Assembly: GCF_036345175.1 (NCBI RefSeq)
Contig: NZ_CP107780.1
Span: 3,348,001-3,412,000 of the forward strand
DNA length: 64,000 nucleotides
Direction: 5' to 3'
DNA from: Streptomyces sp. NBC_00576
GTDB lineage: Bacteria; Actinomycetota; Actinomycetes; Streptomycetales; Streptomycetaceae
A program made the translations under genes and the position numbers. Numbering within the stretch: the first letter of the stretch is position 1; every line of letters begins with the position of its first letter. The notes beneath the pieces were generated by a model that searched no databases, was not told the DNA's origin, and saw only the letters and a list, made by a program, of their open reading frames with translations. Positions 40,891 to 50,437 of the stretch are shown piece after piece.

Positions 40891-41983
40891 TCTCGGCACG
40901 CTGCGGACTGCTGACGAGGGACAGGGGCAGATAGCCGACGTGCTCCTCGTGCGTGCGCAGCTCGGCGCGGATGAAGGCGTACTCGGCCGGATGTCCGTCG
41001 ACGAGGAGCCGGTCGGCCGCCGCTTTGGCCTCGGACACAGCCCTCGTGTACGGACTTTCGAGTGCTCGTTCGCGCAACGCCTGGGTGATCTGCCGGATGT
41101 ACCGCTTGCACTCCATGCGCCGCTGCTGGACGGCCGCGAGGAAGCGCCGGGCGTTGAGTACCGCGACCGCTTCTGCCTCAGGCAGCGTGCAGAAGTCGTC
41201 GGGGAGCGTGCCCAGAGCATGCGGCGTCTCCGCGCAGGCCCGGTCCGCGGCCATCGCCCCCAGTTCCCGCAGGGCGTTCTCCCACCGCTTCAGCATCAGC
41301 GGGTGACGCAGCGCCATGTCGCGTTCGTCCTGCTCCTTGGCGTCGTCGGCCGCGGCCAGCCGCACGGCGGTGTCGCCGGCAGCCAGCAGCGCGTCGACTT
41401 CCGGGGAGCGCGGCGCGGCGAGCCGGCCTTCGCCGACGGCGTACGCGATCTCGTCGTGCACGTCACGGAACGCGGGCGGCTCGGCCATGTCGCTCACGAA
41501 CCGCCGGGCGCGCTCCCGCTGGACGAGTTCGGCGTACTCGTCCGGGAACGCGATCCTCAGCCAACCCTGGGCCGTGAGGTGGGAGTTCATACCGCTCTTG
41601 CGTTCCCGGCTGTTGTTGAAGTCGTTGCGCCGCAACTTCTTTACCAGTACGGCGGCCTCGTGGGCGCGATGGCGAACCCGGCCCAGCCGGTGCTCGGTGA
41701 CCTCCAGTCGGGGGTCGCCGGAGTAACGCATCCGCTCGGTGGCGACCTGAAGCTCTCCGCCGGCGCACAGCAGAGCGTCCTGCCAGTCCAGCCGCCATTC
41801 CGCCTTGCGCAACAGACGGCCGGTGCGGGGCGGGAGGAACCTCCCGTGGACGGCTTCCGCGATGGCCACGGTCACGAGGTTGTCGAAGCTTTCGGTGATC
41901 AGCGCGACGAGCCTCTCCGTCGGCACCCGCTCGACATCCGCGACACGCAGCCTCTCCCCCACACCGGCCCCCTCGGTAACCAT
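40820..41983 (-). CDS. Large helical hypothetical protein
   Basis: A 387-residue protein from the ATG at 41983. The sequence is almost wholly alpha-helical and charged (RRKAEW-type helices, RRHRAHEAAVLVKKLRRNDF-like basic stretches). It has no signal peptide or membrane span and no catalytic motif I can name. The middle (SGMNSHLTAQGWLRIAFPDEYAELV) looks conserved. It might be a structural or nucleoid-associated protein, but this is a guess. It overlaps the GNAT gene tail to tail. Confidence 0.65.
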   Translation of the reverse strand: MVTEGAGVGERLRVADVERVPTERLVALITESFDNLVTVAIAEAVHGRFLPPRTGRLLRKAEWRLDWQDALLCAGGELQVATERMRYSGDPRLEVTEHRLGRVRHRAHEAAVLVKKLRRNDFNNSRERKSGMNSHLTAQGWLRIAFPDEYAELVQRERARRFVSDMAEPPAFRDVHDEIAYAVGEGRLAAPRSPEVDALLAAGDTAVRLAAADDAKEQDERDMALRHPLMLKRWENALRELGAMAADRACAETPHALGTLPDDFCTLPEAEAVAVLNARRFLAAVQQRRMECKRYIRQITQALRERALESPYTRAVSEAKAAADRLLVDGHPAEYAFIRAELRTHEEHVGYLPLSLVSSPQRAEIKRRVLAALSDGTWMYSAVPEAH

Positions 41984-42051
41984 CGACCTCCAGTGGGACC
42001 GCGCACTCGCCGACCCCACCCTTCTCGGGCAGGCTATCCGGATCAGAGTAG

Positions 42052-42900
42052 TCAGACAGTCACTTTCCGTGATTTGCCCGGGCCTCCGGCCAGACCCACC
42101 CACGGCCACATGGCGACCCCGATGGCCAGCGCCATCACATGCCCCCAGTTGGTCATCGGATCGGTGTACGCGACGAGATCCTGAACCAGCGTCCCGCCGA
42201 ACAACACGAGCAACGGCCACCCCAGCCAGGGCCGCAGCAGCCCGGCCAGCGCCCCCACACTCGCCGCGACCCCGAAGCTGATCCCGTAGTCGAGCCGGTG
42301 CAACGAACTCCCGGGCAGCCACCCCACCAGCACGCCGAGCCCCACCGGCACCTCCGTCGCCAGGGTGGCCAGGACATGCCCGAGCGCGAACACCCCAGCG
42401 GTGCGCAGCCCCCCGATCCGCCGCTCCAGCGCAGTGAGGACGAGGAGGAAGACGACGGCATACGGCGAGGTCACGCCACCCACGACCCACAGCGCGCTGG
42501 CGACCAGCACGGGCACGGGCATCCGTACGAGATGGGCGACATCCGTGCTGGAGCCCTGGTGGAGGACGTGCACGAGGGCCGGGTCGGCGTGTTCGGCGAC
42601 GAAGGCCGTGACCAGGAGGACGGCGGCGAACGTGAACGTGAACGGAGTTCCGGTGGGCGTGGGGAGGACGCGCCAAGGGCGGAGGACCCGCCTCCTGGGG
42701 GCAGCGGCTTCCTCGACCACGGGCCGCGCGGACACCGCTTCCACCGGGCCCCGCTGCCTCGGCATCCCGTCAAGCAGCCGTCCGCCCTCCGCGACGGGCA
42801 TGCCCGAGGGCGCCGGCGAACCCGGCGTCACGTCACCCTTCGCGTCGGCCCGTTCCACGGTGAGGCGCTCCTTCCGTTTCGCCCCACCCTTCGCCTCCAC
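42052..42900 (-). CDS. Rhomboid-like membrane protein
   Basis: The start is uncertain; the GTG at 42900 (282 residues) is used because the longer GTG at 42987 would sit 20 bp from the divergent start. After a ~75-residue polar arm come about six TMs (PFTFTFAAVLLVTAFVAE, PVLVASALWVVGG, AVVFLLVLTALE and others). GHVLATLATE and LDYGISFGVAASVGALAG resemble rhomboid TM4-TM6, but the strict GxSG/H dyad is not clear, so activity is doubtful. It belongs to the actinobacterial rhomboid-like group. Confidence 0.72.
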   Translation of the reverse strand: MEAKGGAKRKERLTVERADAKGDVTPGSPAPSGMPVAEGGRLLDGMPRQRGPVEAVSARPVVEEAAAPRRRVLRPWRVLPTPTGTPFTFTFAAVLLVTAFVAEHADPALVHVLHQGSSTDVAHLVRMPVPVLVASALWVVGGVTSPYAVVFLLVLTALERRIGGLRTAGVFALGHVLATLATEVPVGLGVLVGWLPGSSLHRLDYGISFGVAASVGALAGLLRPWLGWPLLVLFGGTLVQDLVAYTDPMTNWGHVMALAIGVAMWPWVGLAGGPGKSRKVTV

Positions 42901-43007
42901 CCATGCCGCTGTCTGTGACCCGCGCCACGCACCGGCCGATTCACAGGAAGCCGACAGGTCCCGCCAAAGGCCACGTCCGACCCCCACCCGGCTGCCAAAA
43001 TGGCCTC

Positions 43008-43703
43008 ATGACCCGTACGACCGACTTCCATGAAGCCCCCGAAGTCCTGGACCGTCGCGAGGGTCCGTACGGCGAAGTAGTGCTGCGGCGCCACGGGGAG
43101 TTACTCCAGATCATCGCCAACGGATGCTTCCTGATGGACACTTCGGACGGCCGGTCCGAACGCCTGCTGATCGACGCCGCCCGCGACGCCCTCGCCACCG
43201 CCCCCCATGCCCCCGCCCCGCGTGTCCTCATCGGCGGACTCGGCGTCGGGTTCTCGCTCGCGCACGCCGCCGCCGACCCCTTCTGGGGACGCATCACCGT
43301 CGTAGAGCGTGAACCCGCGATCATCGGGTGGCACCGGGACGGCCCGCTCGCCCCGCTCTGCTCCGACGCCCTCGCAGACCCCCGTACCGAGGTCGTGGCA
43401 GCCGACCTCGTGAATTACGTCAATGAGACCTACGCCACATTTGACGCGCTGTGTCTCGACATCGACAACGGGCCCGGCTGGACCGTCACGGAGGACAACG
43501 AAGGCCTGTACTCGCAGGCCGGACTGGCAAGCTGTGCAAGGGCGTTGAGGCCGGACGGGGTGCTCGCTGTGTGGTCCGCGCAACCTTCCCTGGAATTTGA
43601 GCAAACTCTACGGAATGCCGGGTTCCGGGCAGTACGCACCGAAGAGATCCCGGTTGCCCGAGGAGTCCCCGACGTCGTCCACCTCGCCGTAAGACCTGGA
43701 TAG
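43008..43703 (+). CDS. Spermidine-synthase-like methyltransferase-fold protein
   Basis: A 231-residue protein from the ATG at 43008. The Rossmann core reads PRVLIGGLGVGFSLAHAA, then ITVVEREPAIIGWHRD, VEVVAADLVNYV-like strand 4, and FDALCLDIDNGPGW in the place of the polyamine-synthase DxD loop. These proteins have the spermidine synthase fold but usually an unknown substrate. Its neighbours give no clue: a divergent rhomboid-like gene and a downstream two-component system. Confidence 0.8.
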   Translation: MTRTTDFHEAPEVLDRREGPYGEVVLRRHGELLQIIANGCFLMDTSDGRSERLLIDAARDALATAPHAPAPRVLIGGLGVGFSLAHAAADPFWGRITVVEREPAIIGWHRDGPLAPLCSDALADPRTEVVAADLVNYVNETYATFDALCLDIDNGPGWTVTEDNEGLYSQAGLASCARALRPDGVLAVWSAQPSLEFEQTLRNAGFRAVRTEEIPVARGVPDVVHLAVRPG

Positions 43704-43847
43704 CCCTGATGCGGTGACTGCCCGTACTCTGCTTCCCGACGCCGATCACTCATCCGATCAGTCGTGCGTCAATCGCAGTCATGCGCGGACAAGCGCAGCC
43801 AAGGAATCACCCCACTGGTTCCGGAAAGCACACTTCAGGGGCGGGCG

Positions 43848-44585
43848 ATGGAGCAGACACACACCTCCCAGAACGGCGCGACGGCGACTCCGGGCGCCCA
43901 GCGCCGGGTTCTCGTGGTCGAGGACGACCCGACGATCGTCGACGCCATCGCGGCCCGTCTGCGCGCCGAGGGATTCCTCGTGCAGACCGCGGGCGACGGG
44001 CCGGCCGCCGTCGACACCGCCGAGGCCTGGCAGCCCGATCTGCTGATCCTCGACATCATGCTGCCCGGGTTCGACGGGCTGGAAGTATGCAGGCGGGTAC
44101 AGGCCCAGCGGGCCGTACCCGTACTGATGCTCACCGCGCGCGACGACGAGACCGACATGCTGGTCGGGCTCGGAGTCGGCGCCGACGACTACATGACGAA
44201 GCCTTTCTCCATGCGTGAACTGGCCGCGCGGGTGCATGTGCTGCTGCGCCGGGTCGAGCGGGCCGCCATCGCCGCGTCGACGCCGCGCTCCGGCATCCTG
44301 CGGCTGGGCGAGCTGGAGATCGACCACGCTCAGCGGCGGGTGCGGGTGCGCTCCGAGGACGTGCATCTCACGCCCACCGAGTTCGACCTGCTCGTCTGTC
44401 TCGCCAACACGCCCCGCGCCGTGCTCTCCCGTGAGCAGCTGCTCGCCGAGGTGTGGGACTGGGCGGACGCCTCCGGCACCCGCACCGTCGACAGCCACAT
44501 CAAGGCGCTGCGCCGGAAGATCGGCGCCGAACGGATCCGTACGGTGCACGGGGTCGGCTACGCGCTGGAGACACCGACGCCATGA
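43848..44585 (+). CDS. OmpR-family response regulator
   Basis: A 245-residue protein from the ATG at 43848. The receiver domain has VLVVEDDPTIV (acid pocket), the phospho-acceptor Asp in LLILDIMLPGFDG, Thr in LTARDD and Lys in MTKPFSM. The C-terminal OmpR winged helix has LTPTEFDLLVCLANTP and VDSHIKALRRKIG. Its stop overlaps the kinase start (ATGA), so the pair is co-translated. Upstream of kgd, it may be a metabolic or envelope regulator; targets are unknown. Confidence 0.93.
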   Translation: MEQTHTSQNGATATPGAQRRVLVVEDDPTIVDAIAARLRAEGFLVQTAGDGPAAVDTAEAWQPDLLILDIMLPGFDGLEVCRRVQAQRAVPVLMLTARDDETDMLVGLGVGADDYMTKPFSMRELAARVHVLLRRVERAAIAASTPRSGILRLGELEIDHAQRRVRVRSEDVHLTPTEFDLLVCLANTPRAVLSREQLLAEVWDWADASGTRTVDSHIKALRRKIGAERIRTVHGVGYALETPTP

Positions 44586-45694
44586 ACCGAGGGCGGCCGG
44601 CCGCACGGAGGAGCCCCGGGGGAGAGTCCTGGGGCGGCGTCCGTCCGTTCTCGATCAAGACCAAGCTGGGTGCTCTGGTCGTCGTCTCGGTGCTGATCAC
44701 CACCGGTCTGTCGATGATCGCGGTGCACACCAAGACGGAGCTCCGCTTCATCACGGTCTTCTCGATGATCGCCACACTGTTGATAACGCAGTTCGTGGCC
44801 CATTCGCTCACCGCGCCGCTGGACGACATGAACGCGGTGGCCCGCTCCATCTCGCACGGCGACTACACACGCCGGGTGCGCGAGAACCGCTGGGACGAGC
44901 TGGGCGACCTGGCCCAGACGATCAACGTCATGGCGGACGAGCTGGAGGCCCAGGACCGTCAGCGCAAAGAGCTGGTGGCGAACGTCTCGCACGAGCTGCG
45001 CACCCCGATCGCGGGTCTGCGCGCCGTGCTGGAGAACGTCGTGGACGGGGTCTCGGCCGCCGATCCGGAGACCATGCGTACGGCGCTCAAGCAGACCGAG
45101 CGACTCGGGCGGCTGGTGGAGACCCTGCTGGACCTCTCCCGGCTCGACAACGGGGTCGTACCCCTGCGCAAGCGCCGGTTCGAGGTCTGGCCGTATCTCT
45201 CCGGCGTGCTCAAGGAGGCCAACATGCTCGCCGCCACGCGCGCGGGCATCGCGTCGGGCTCCGGCGGCCACACCCGTAACGACGTCCATCTGCACCTCGA
45301 CGTCAACCCGCCCGAGCTGATCGCGCACGCGGACCCGGAGCGTCTCCACCAGGTCGTCGCCAACCTGATCGACAACGCGGTCAAGCACAGCCCCGCGCAC
45401 GGCCGGGTCACGGTGAAGGCGCGGCGCGGGACGCCGCCCGAGTCGCTGGAGCTGGAGATCCTGGACGAGGGTCCGGGCATCCCGCGCTCGGAGTGGCACC
45501 GCGTCTTCGAGCGGTTCAACCGCGGCGGCGTGAGTGCGCCACACGGTCCGGGCAGCGACGGCGGTACGGGGCTCGGGCTGGCGATCGCCCGCTGGGCGGT
45601 CGATCTGCACGGCGGCCGGATCGGTGTGGCCGAATCCGAGCGGGGTTGCCGGATTTTGGTCACCCTTCCGGGAGAGTCATCCGTCCCAAGTTGA
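44582..45694 (+). CDS. Sensor histidine kinase of the OmpR-type pair
   Basis: A 370-residue protein. Two TMs lie at about residues 28-48 and 57-75, separated by only about 10 residues, so almost nothing is exposed outside and the signal may be membrane-borne. HAMP follows (LTAPLDDMNAVARSI). H-box NVSHELRTPIAGL, N-box VVANLIDNAVKHSP, G1 LDEGPGIP, F-box VFERFNRG and G2 GGTGLGLAIARWAVDLHGG are all intact. Confidence 0.93.
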   Translation: MNRGRPAARRSPGGESWGGVRPFSIKTKLGALVVVSVLITTGLSMIAVHTKTELRFITVFSMIATLLITQFVAHSLTAPLDDMNAVARSISHGDYTRRVRENRWDELGDLAQTINVMADELEAQDRQRKELVANVSHELRTPIAGLRAVLENVVDGVSAADPETMRTALKQTERLGRLVETLLDLSRLDNGVVPLRKRRFEVWPYLSGVLKEANMLAATRAGIASGSGGHTRNDVHLHLDVNPPELIAHADPERLHQVVANLIDNAVKHSPAHGRVTVKARRGTPPESLELEILDEGPGIPRSEWHRVFERFNRGGVSAPHGPGSDGGTGLGLAIARWAVDLHGGRIGVAESERGCRILVTLPGESSVPS

Positions 45695-45729
45695 CGTAAA
45701 GTTCGAAGCGGAGCCACAAGATCCACCTA

Positions 45730-45747
45730 CGTCCGCGCTGGCGGACG
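45730..45747 (+). terminator. Hairpin after the histidine kinase
   Basis: CGTCCGC (45730-45736) pairs with GCGGACG (45741-45747) across a 4-base loop, 36 bp after the kinase stop. It probably ends the two-component transcript before the kgd promoter region (45750-46009), which holds no gene. Confidence 0.6.
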
Positions 45748-46009
45748 CGCGTGGACACGTGTGATTGGTCACAGGCCCGCGCATTTCGTGCGCCCGGGCG
45801 ACAATCAGGGCTTCCCTCGAGTGTCCCTTTCGGACCGGAACCCCGCTTGTTTCCCGCCATTTCACCCCCCGAAACACGATTGTTGATGTGACTTACGCGA
45901 CGATGCACGAACCCGGACTGACCTTTCGGCCACGGGGGCGTAGCCTTGATTCCCGCTGTCCATCACCTTGTGAAGCCACCATGTGAAGCGGAAGAGGGCG
46001 GTTGCCGCC

Positions 46010-49000
46010 GTGTCGCCACAGTCCCCCAGTAACTCATCGAGCATCTCGACCGACGAACCCGCAGGTAACCCTGCGGCGGCGTTCGGACCCAATGAGTGGC
46101 TCGTCGACGAGATCTATCAGCAGTACCTCCAGGACCCGAACTCCGTAGACCGTGCCTGGTGGGACTTCTTCGCCGACTACAAGCCCGGAGCGGCCTCCGC
46201 TCCCACGGCTACGGCGGGTACTGCGGCCGCGGGGGCCGCAGAGACCACCCCGACCCTCACGACCGCCACAGCGGCTCCGGCCGCCCCCGCGGCTCCCGTG
46301 ACCCCGACCGTCCCGGCTCCGGCCCCGGCGGCGGCTCCCAAGCCCGCCGCTGCCGCTCCGGCAGTCGCTCCGGCCGCGAAGCCCGCCCCAGCGGCGCCCG
46401 CGCCGGCTGCCGCCAAGCCGCAGGCCGCTCCCGCGCCCCAGGCCGCGGACGGCCCGGAGTTCGTGACGCTGCGCGGTCCGTCCGCGGCCGTGGCGAAGAA
46501 CATGAACGCCTCGATCGAGGTGCCCACGGCCACGTCCGTGCGCGCGGTCCCGGTGAAGCTGCTCTTCGACAACCGCATCGTCATCAACAACCACCTGAAG
46601 CGCGCCCGGGGCGGGAAGATCTCCTTCACCCACCTCATCGGCTACGCGATGGTGCAGGCCATCAAGGCCATGCCGTCGATGAACTACTCCTTCGCGGAGA
46701 AGGACGGCAAGCCGACGCTGGTCAAGCCGGCGCACGTCAACTTCGGTCTGGCCATCGACCTGGTGAAGCCCAACGGCGACCGGCAGTTGGTCGTCGCGGG
46801 CATCAAGAAGGCCGAGACGCTGAACTTCTTCGAGTTCTGGCAGGCCTACGAGGACATCGTCCGCCGCGCCCGTGACGGCAAGCTGACGATGGACGACTTC
46901 ACCGGCGTGACGGTCTCCCTGACCAACCCCGGCGGCCTCGGCACCGTTCACTCGGTCCCCCGCCTGATGCCCGGTCAGTCGGTCATCATGGGCGTCGGTT
47001 CCATGGACTACCCGGCCGAGTTCCAGGGCACGTCCCAGGACACGCTGAACAAGCTCGGCATCGCGAAGGTCATGACCCTCACGTCGACCTACGACCACCG
47101 GGTCATCCAGGGCGCCGCCTCCGGCGAGTTCCTGCGCGTCGTCGCGAACTACCTCCTCGGCGAGAACGGCTTCTACGACGAGATCTTCGAGGCGCTGCGC
47201 ATCCCCTACGAGCCGGTCCGCTGGCTCAAGGACATCGACGCCTCGCACGACGACGACGTCACGAAGGCCGCCCGCGTCTTCGAGCTGATCCACTCCTACC
47301 GGGTCCGCGGCCACGTCATGGCCGACACCGACCCGCTGGAGTACCGCCAGCGCAAGCACCCCGACCTGGACATCACCGAGCACGGGCTCACCCTCTGGGA
47401 CCTGGAGCGCGAGTTCGCGGTCGGCGGCTTCTCCGGCAAGTCCCTGATGAAGCTGCGCGACATCCTCGGCGTGCTGCGCGACTCGTACTGCCGCACCACC
47501 GGCGTCGAGTTCATGCACATCCAGGACCCGAAGCAGCGCAAGTGGATCCAGGACCGCATCGAGCGCCCGCACTCCAAGCCGGAGCGCGAGGAGCAGCTGC
47601 GCATCCTGCGCCGGCTGAACGCCGCGGAGGCCTTCGAGACCTTCCTGCAGACGAAGTACGTCGGCCAGAAGCGCTTCTCCCTTGAGGGCGGCGAGTCGGT
47701 CATCCCCCTCCTCGACGCCGTCATCGACAGCGCGGCCGAGTCGCGCCTCGACGAGGTCGTCATCGGCATGGCCCACCGTGGCCGGCTGAACGTGCTCGCG
47801 AACATCGTCGGCAAGTCGTACGCCCAGATCTTCCGGGAGTTCGAGGGCAACCTCGACCCGAAGTCGATGCACGGCTCCGGCGACGTGAAGTACCACCTGG
47901 GCGCCCAGGGCGTGTTCACGGGCCTGGACGGCGAGCAGATCAACGTCTCGCTGGCCGCCAACCCGTCCCACCTGGAGACGGTCGACCCGGTCATCGAGGG
48001 CATCGCCCGCGCCAAGCAGGACATCATCAACAAGGGCGGCACGGACTTCACGGTCCTGCCGGTCGCCCTGCACGGTGACGCGGCCTTCGCGGGCCAGGGC
48101 GTGGTGGCCGAGACGCTCAACATGTCGCAGCTGCGCGGCTACCGCACCGGCGGCACCGTCCACATCGTCATCAACAACCAGGTCGGCTTCACCGCCGCCC
48201 CGGAGTCGTCGCGCTCCTCCATGTACGCCACGGACGTGGCCCGCATGATCGAGGCGCCGATCTTCCATGTGAACGGCGACGACCCCGAGGCCGTCGTCCG
48301 CGTCGCTCGCCTGGCCTTCGAGTTCCGCCAGGCGTTCAACAAGGACGTCGTCATCGACCTCATCTGCTACCGCCGCCGCGGTCACAACGAGTCCGACAAC
48401 CCGGCGTTCACGCAGCCCCTGATGTACGACCTGATCGACAAGAAGCGCTCGGTGCGCAAGCTCTACACCGAGTCCCTCATCGGTCGCGGCGACATCACCC
48501 TGGAAGAGGCCGAGCAGGCGCTGCAGGACTTCCAGGGCCAGCTGGAGAAGGTGTTCACGGAGGTCCGCGAGGCCATCTCGCAGGCTCCCGAGGCCCATGT
48601 GCCGGACCCGCAGGCCGAGTTCCCGGTGGCCGTGCAGACCGCGATCTCCCAGGAGGTCGTCAAGCGCATCGCCGAGTCCCAGGTCAACATCCCCGACCAC
48701 GTCACCGTCCACCCGCGACTGCTGCCGCAGCTGCAGCGCCGGGCGGCGATGATCGAGGACGGCACGATCGACTGGGGTATGGGCGAGACCCTCGCCATCG
48801 GCTCACTGCTCCTCGAAGGCACTCCTGTCCGTCTCTCCGGCCAGGACTCCCGCCGAGGCACGTTCGGCCAGCGCCACGCGGTGCTGATCGACCGGGTCAC
48901 GGGCGAGGACTACACCCCGCTCCAGTACCTCGCGGACGACCAGGCCCGCTACAACGTCTACGACTCGCTGCTCTCCGAGTACGCGGTCATGGGCTTCGAG

Positions 49001-49816
49001 TACGGCTACTCGCTGGCCCGTCCCGAGTCCCTGGTGATGTGGGAGGCGCAGTTCGGCGACTTCGTCAACGGCGCGCAGACGGTCGTGGACGAGTACATCT
49101 CGGCGGCGGAACAGAAGTGGGGCCAGACGTCCGGCGTCACCCTGCTCCTCCCCCACGGCTACGAGGGCCAGGGCCCGGACCACTCGTCCGCGCGCATCGA
49201 GCGGTTCCTCCAGCTGTGCGCCCAGAACAACATGACGGTCGCTCAGCCGACGCTCCCGTCGAACTACTTCCACCTCCTGCGGTGGCAGGTGCACAACCCG
49301 CACCACAAGCCGCTGGTCGTCTTCACCCCGAAGTCGATGCTGCGCCTCAAGGCGGCGGCCTCGAAGGCGGAGGAGTTCACGACGGGCGCCTTCCGCCCGG
49401 TCATCGGCGACGAGTCCGTGAACCCGGCCGACGTCCGCAGGGTCGTCTTCTGCGCCGGCAAGCTGTACTACGACCTTGAGGCCGAGCGGAAGAAGCGCGG
49501 CAACACGGACACCGCGATCATCCGTATCGAGCGCCTGTACCCGCTCCCGGGTGCGGAGCTCCAGGCGGAGATCGCCAAGTACCCGAACGCCGAGAAGTAC
49601 CTGTGGGCGCAGGAGGAGCCGGCGAACCAGGGCGCGTGGCCCTTCATCGCCCTCAACCTGATCGACCACCTGGACCTGGCGGTCGGCGCGGACATCCCGC
49701 ACGGCGAACGCCTCCGGCGCATCTCGCGCCCGGCGGGCTCGTCCCCGGCGGTGGGTTCGGCGAAGCGTCACCAGGCGGAGCAGGAGCAGCTGGTGCGTGA
49801 GGTGTTCGAGGCGTAG
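46010..49816 (+). CDS. kgd: Multifunctional 2-oxoglutarate dehydrogenase/decarboxylase Kgd (fused E1-E2)
   Basis: A 1268-residue protein. The GTG at 46010 is chosen because known family members begin SPQSPSNSSSIST; a GTG at 45983 also lies in frame. The N-terminus (FGPNEWLVDEIYQQYLQDP) is the E1 signature. An Ala/Pro linker (about 55-150) leads to the succinyltransferase-like E2 domain (about 155-370, with His in TYDHRVIQG). The thiamine-diphosphate E1 domain follows (VIGMAHRGRLNVLANIVGKS and GDAAFAGQGVVAETL). It feeds succinyl-CoA in the TCA cycle and is regulated by GarA-type proteins in actinobacteria. Confidence 0.96.
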   Translation: MSPQSPSNSSSISTDEPAGNPAAAFGPNEWLVDEIYQQYLQDPNSVDRAWWDFFADYKPGAASAPTATAGTAAAGAAETTPTLTTATAAPAAPAAPVTPTVPAPAPAAAPKPAAAAPAVAPAAKPAPAAPAPAAAKPQAAPAPQAADGPEFVTLRGPSAAVAKNMNASIEVPTATSVRAVPVKLLFDNRIVINNHLKRARGGKISFTHLIGYAMVQAIKAMPSMNYSFAEKDGKPTLVKPAHVNFGLAIDLVKPNGDRQLVVAGIKKAETLNFFEFWQAYEDIVRRARDGKLTMDDFTGVTVSLTNPGGLGTVHSVPRLMPGQSVIMGVGSMDYPAEFQGTSQDTLNKLGIAKVMTLTSTYDHRVIQGAASGEFLRVVANYLLGENGFYDEIFEALRIPYEPVRWLKDIDASHDDDVTKAARVFELIHSYRVRGHVMADTDPLEYRQRKHPDLDITEHGLTLWDLEREFAVGGFSGKSLMKLRDILGVLRDSYCRTTGVEFMHIQDPKQRKWIQDRIERPHSKPEREEQLRILRRLNAAEAFETFLQTKYVGQKRFSLEGGESVIPLLDAVIDSAAESRLDEVVIGMAHRGRLNVLANIVGKSYAQIFREFEGNLDPKSMHGSGDVKYHLGAQGVFTGLDGEQINVSLAANPSHLETVDPVIEGIARAKQDIINKGGTDFTVLPVALHGDAAFAGQGVVAETLNMSQLRGYRTGGTVHIVINNQVGFTAAPESSRSSMYATDVARMIEAPIFHVNGDDPEAVVRVARLAFEFRQAFNKDVVIDLICYRRRGHNESDNPAFTQPLMYDLIDKKRSVRKLYTESLIGRGDITLEEAEQALQDFQGQLEKVFTEVREAISQAPEAHVPDPQAEFPVAVQTAISQEVVKRIAESQVNIPDHVTVHPRLLPQLQRRAAMIEDGTIDWGMGETLAIGSLLLEGTPVRLSGQDSRRGTFGQRHAVLIDRVTGEDYTPLQYLADDQARYNVYDSLLSEYAVMGFEYGYSLARPESLVMWEAQFGDFVNGAQTVVDEYISAAEQKWGQTSGVTLLLPHGYEGQGPDHSSARIERFLQLCAQNNMTVAQPTLPSNYFHLLRWQVHNPHHKPLVVFTPKSMLRLKAAASKAEEFTTGAFRPVIGDESVNPADVRRVVFCAGKLYYDLEAERKKRGNTDTAIIRIERLYPLPGAELQAEIAKYPNAEKYLWAQEEPANQGAWPFIALNLIDHLDLAVGADIPHGERLRRISRPAGSSPAVGSAKRHQAEQEQLVREVFEA

Positions 49817-49834
49817 GCCTCCGGCAGCACAGCG

Positions 49835-49857
49835 GTTCAGCAGTTCAGCAGTTCAGC
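49835..49857 (+). repeat. 8-bp tandem repeat after kgd
   Basis: GTTCAGCA occurs almost three times in a row, just before the kgd terminator. It is a short slippage tract of no evident function. Confidence 0.8.
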
Positions 49858-49861
49858 GGGG

Positions 49862-49897
49862 AGGGCCCGGCACCGGAGAGATCCGGTGCCGGGCCCT
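49862..49897 (+). terminator. Strong intrinsic terminator after kgd
   Basis: AGGGCCCGGCACCGGA (49862-49877) pairs perfectly with TCCGGTGCCGGGCCCT (49882-49897) around a GAGA tetraloop. A 16-bp stem of this quality should be very efficient. Confidence 0.92.
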
Positions 49898-50090
49898 TCG
49901 TCATGCCCGGCCGGGTGGGTCGTAGTGGACGCCCAGGCTTTGAGGGCGGTTCCGGCAGGCCGGGCCCCTGATGCGTGCGCATAACCTGGAGGGGCACGAC
50001 AACCGGACTTCGAGAGTTCCCCACTCAGCCGGACCCGATCCAGCCCCCACCAGCCCCGAGCAATCCCGAGCAGTCCCCAGGAGAACATCC

Positions 50091-50270
50091 GTGTACTTCA
50101 CCGACCGAGGCATCGAAGAACTGGAAAAGCGGCGCGGCGAGGAGGAGGTCACCTTCGAGTGGCTCGCCGAGCAGCTGCGTACCTTCGTCGACCTCAATCC
50201 CGACTTCGAAGTACCGGTGGAGCGCCTGGCGACCTGGCTGGCACGGCTGGACGACGAGGACGACGAGTAG
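50091..50270 (+). CDS. Small DUF6104-type protein
   Basis: A 59-residue acidic protein. The GTG at 50091 follows a CAGGAGAA site. The whole sequence (YFTDRGIEELEKRRGEEE, then VTFEWLAEQLRTFVDLNPDF and VERLATWLARLDDEDDE) is the DUF6104 pattern conserved across Streptomyces. It probably forms two helices. No function is known. It lies alone between the kgd terminator and the DUF4097 operon. Confidence 0.85.
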   Translation: MYFTDRGIEELEKRRGEEEVTFEWLAEQLRTFVDLNPDFEVPVERLATWLARLDDEDDE

Positions 50271-50323
50271 TCCGAAGTAAGCCGGAGCGGTCGGGAGTGG
50301 GCCGGATCCCCCGAACGGGTGTC

Positions 50324-50378
50324 TTGACTTCCCGTGAGCGCGATATATCGTGAATAGCAGAAGACGCGATATGGCGCG
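50324..50378 (+). promoter_or_regulatory. Promoter and CGATATATCG operators of the DUF4097-padR operon
   Basis: TTGACT (50324-50329) and TATCGT (50346-50351) form a promoter with a 16-bp spacer. The perfect palindrome CGATATATCG (50341-50350) covers the -10. A second dyad, GCGATATGGCGC (50366-50377), lies one turn or so downstream. The paired AT-core dyads fit PadR binding and autoregulation. Confidence 0.75.
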
Positions 50379-50437
50379 TTGCGCCCTGTCGCCTCCTCAG
50401 TTGTTCAGCCTGTCCGTTCACCCAGGGGGTCCGCATC

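Noticed and set aside
46034..48712. Long open frame antisense to kgd
   Set aside because: It mirrors the codon bias of the real gene, has no domain or ribosome site, and is typical of high-GC DNA.
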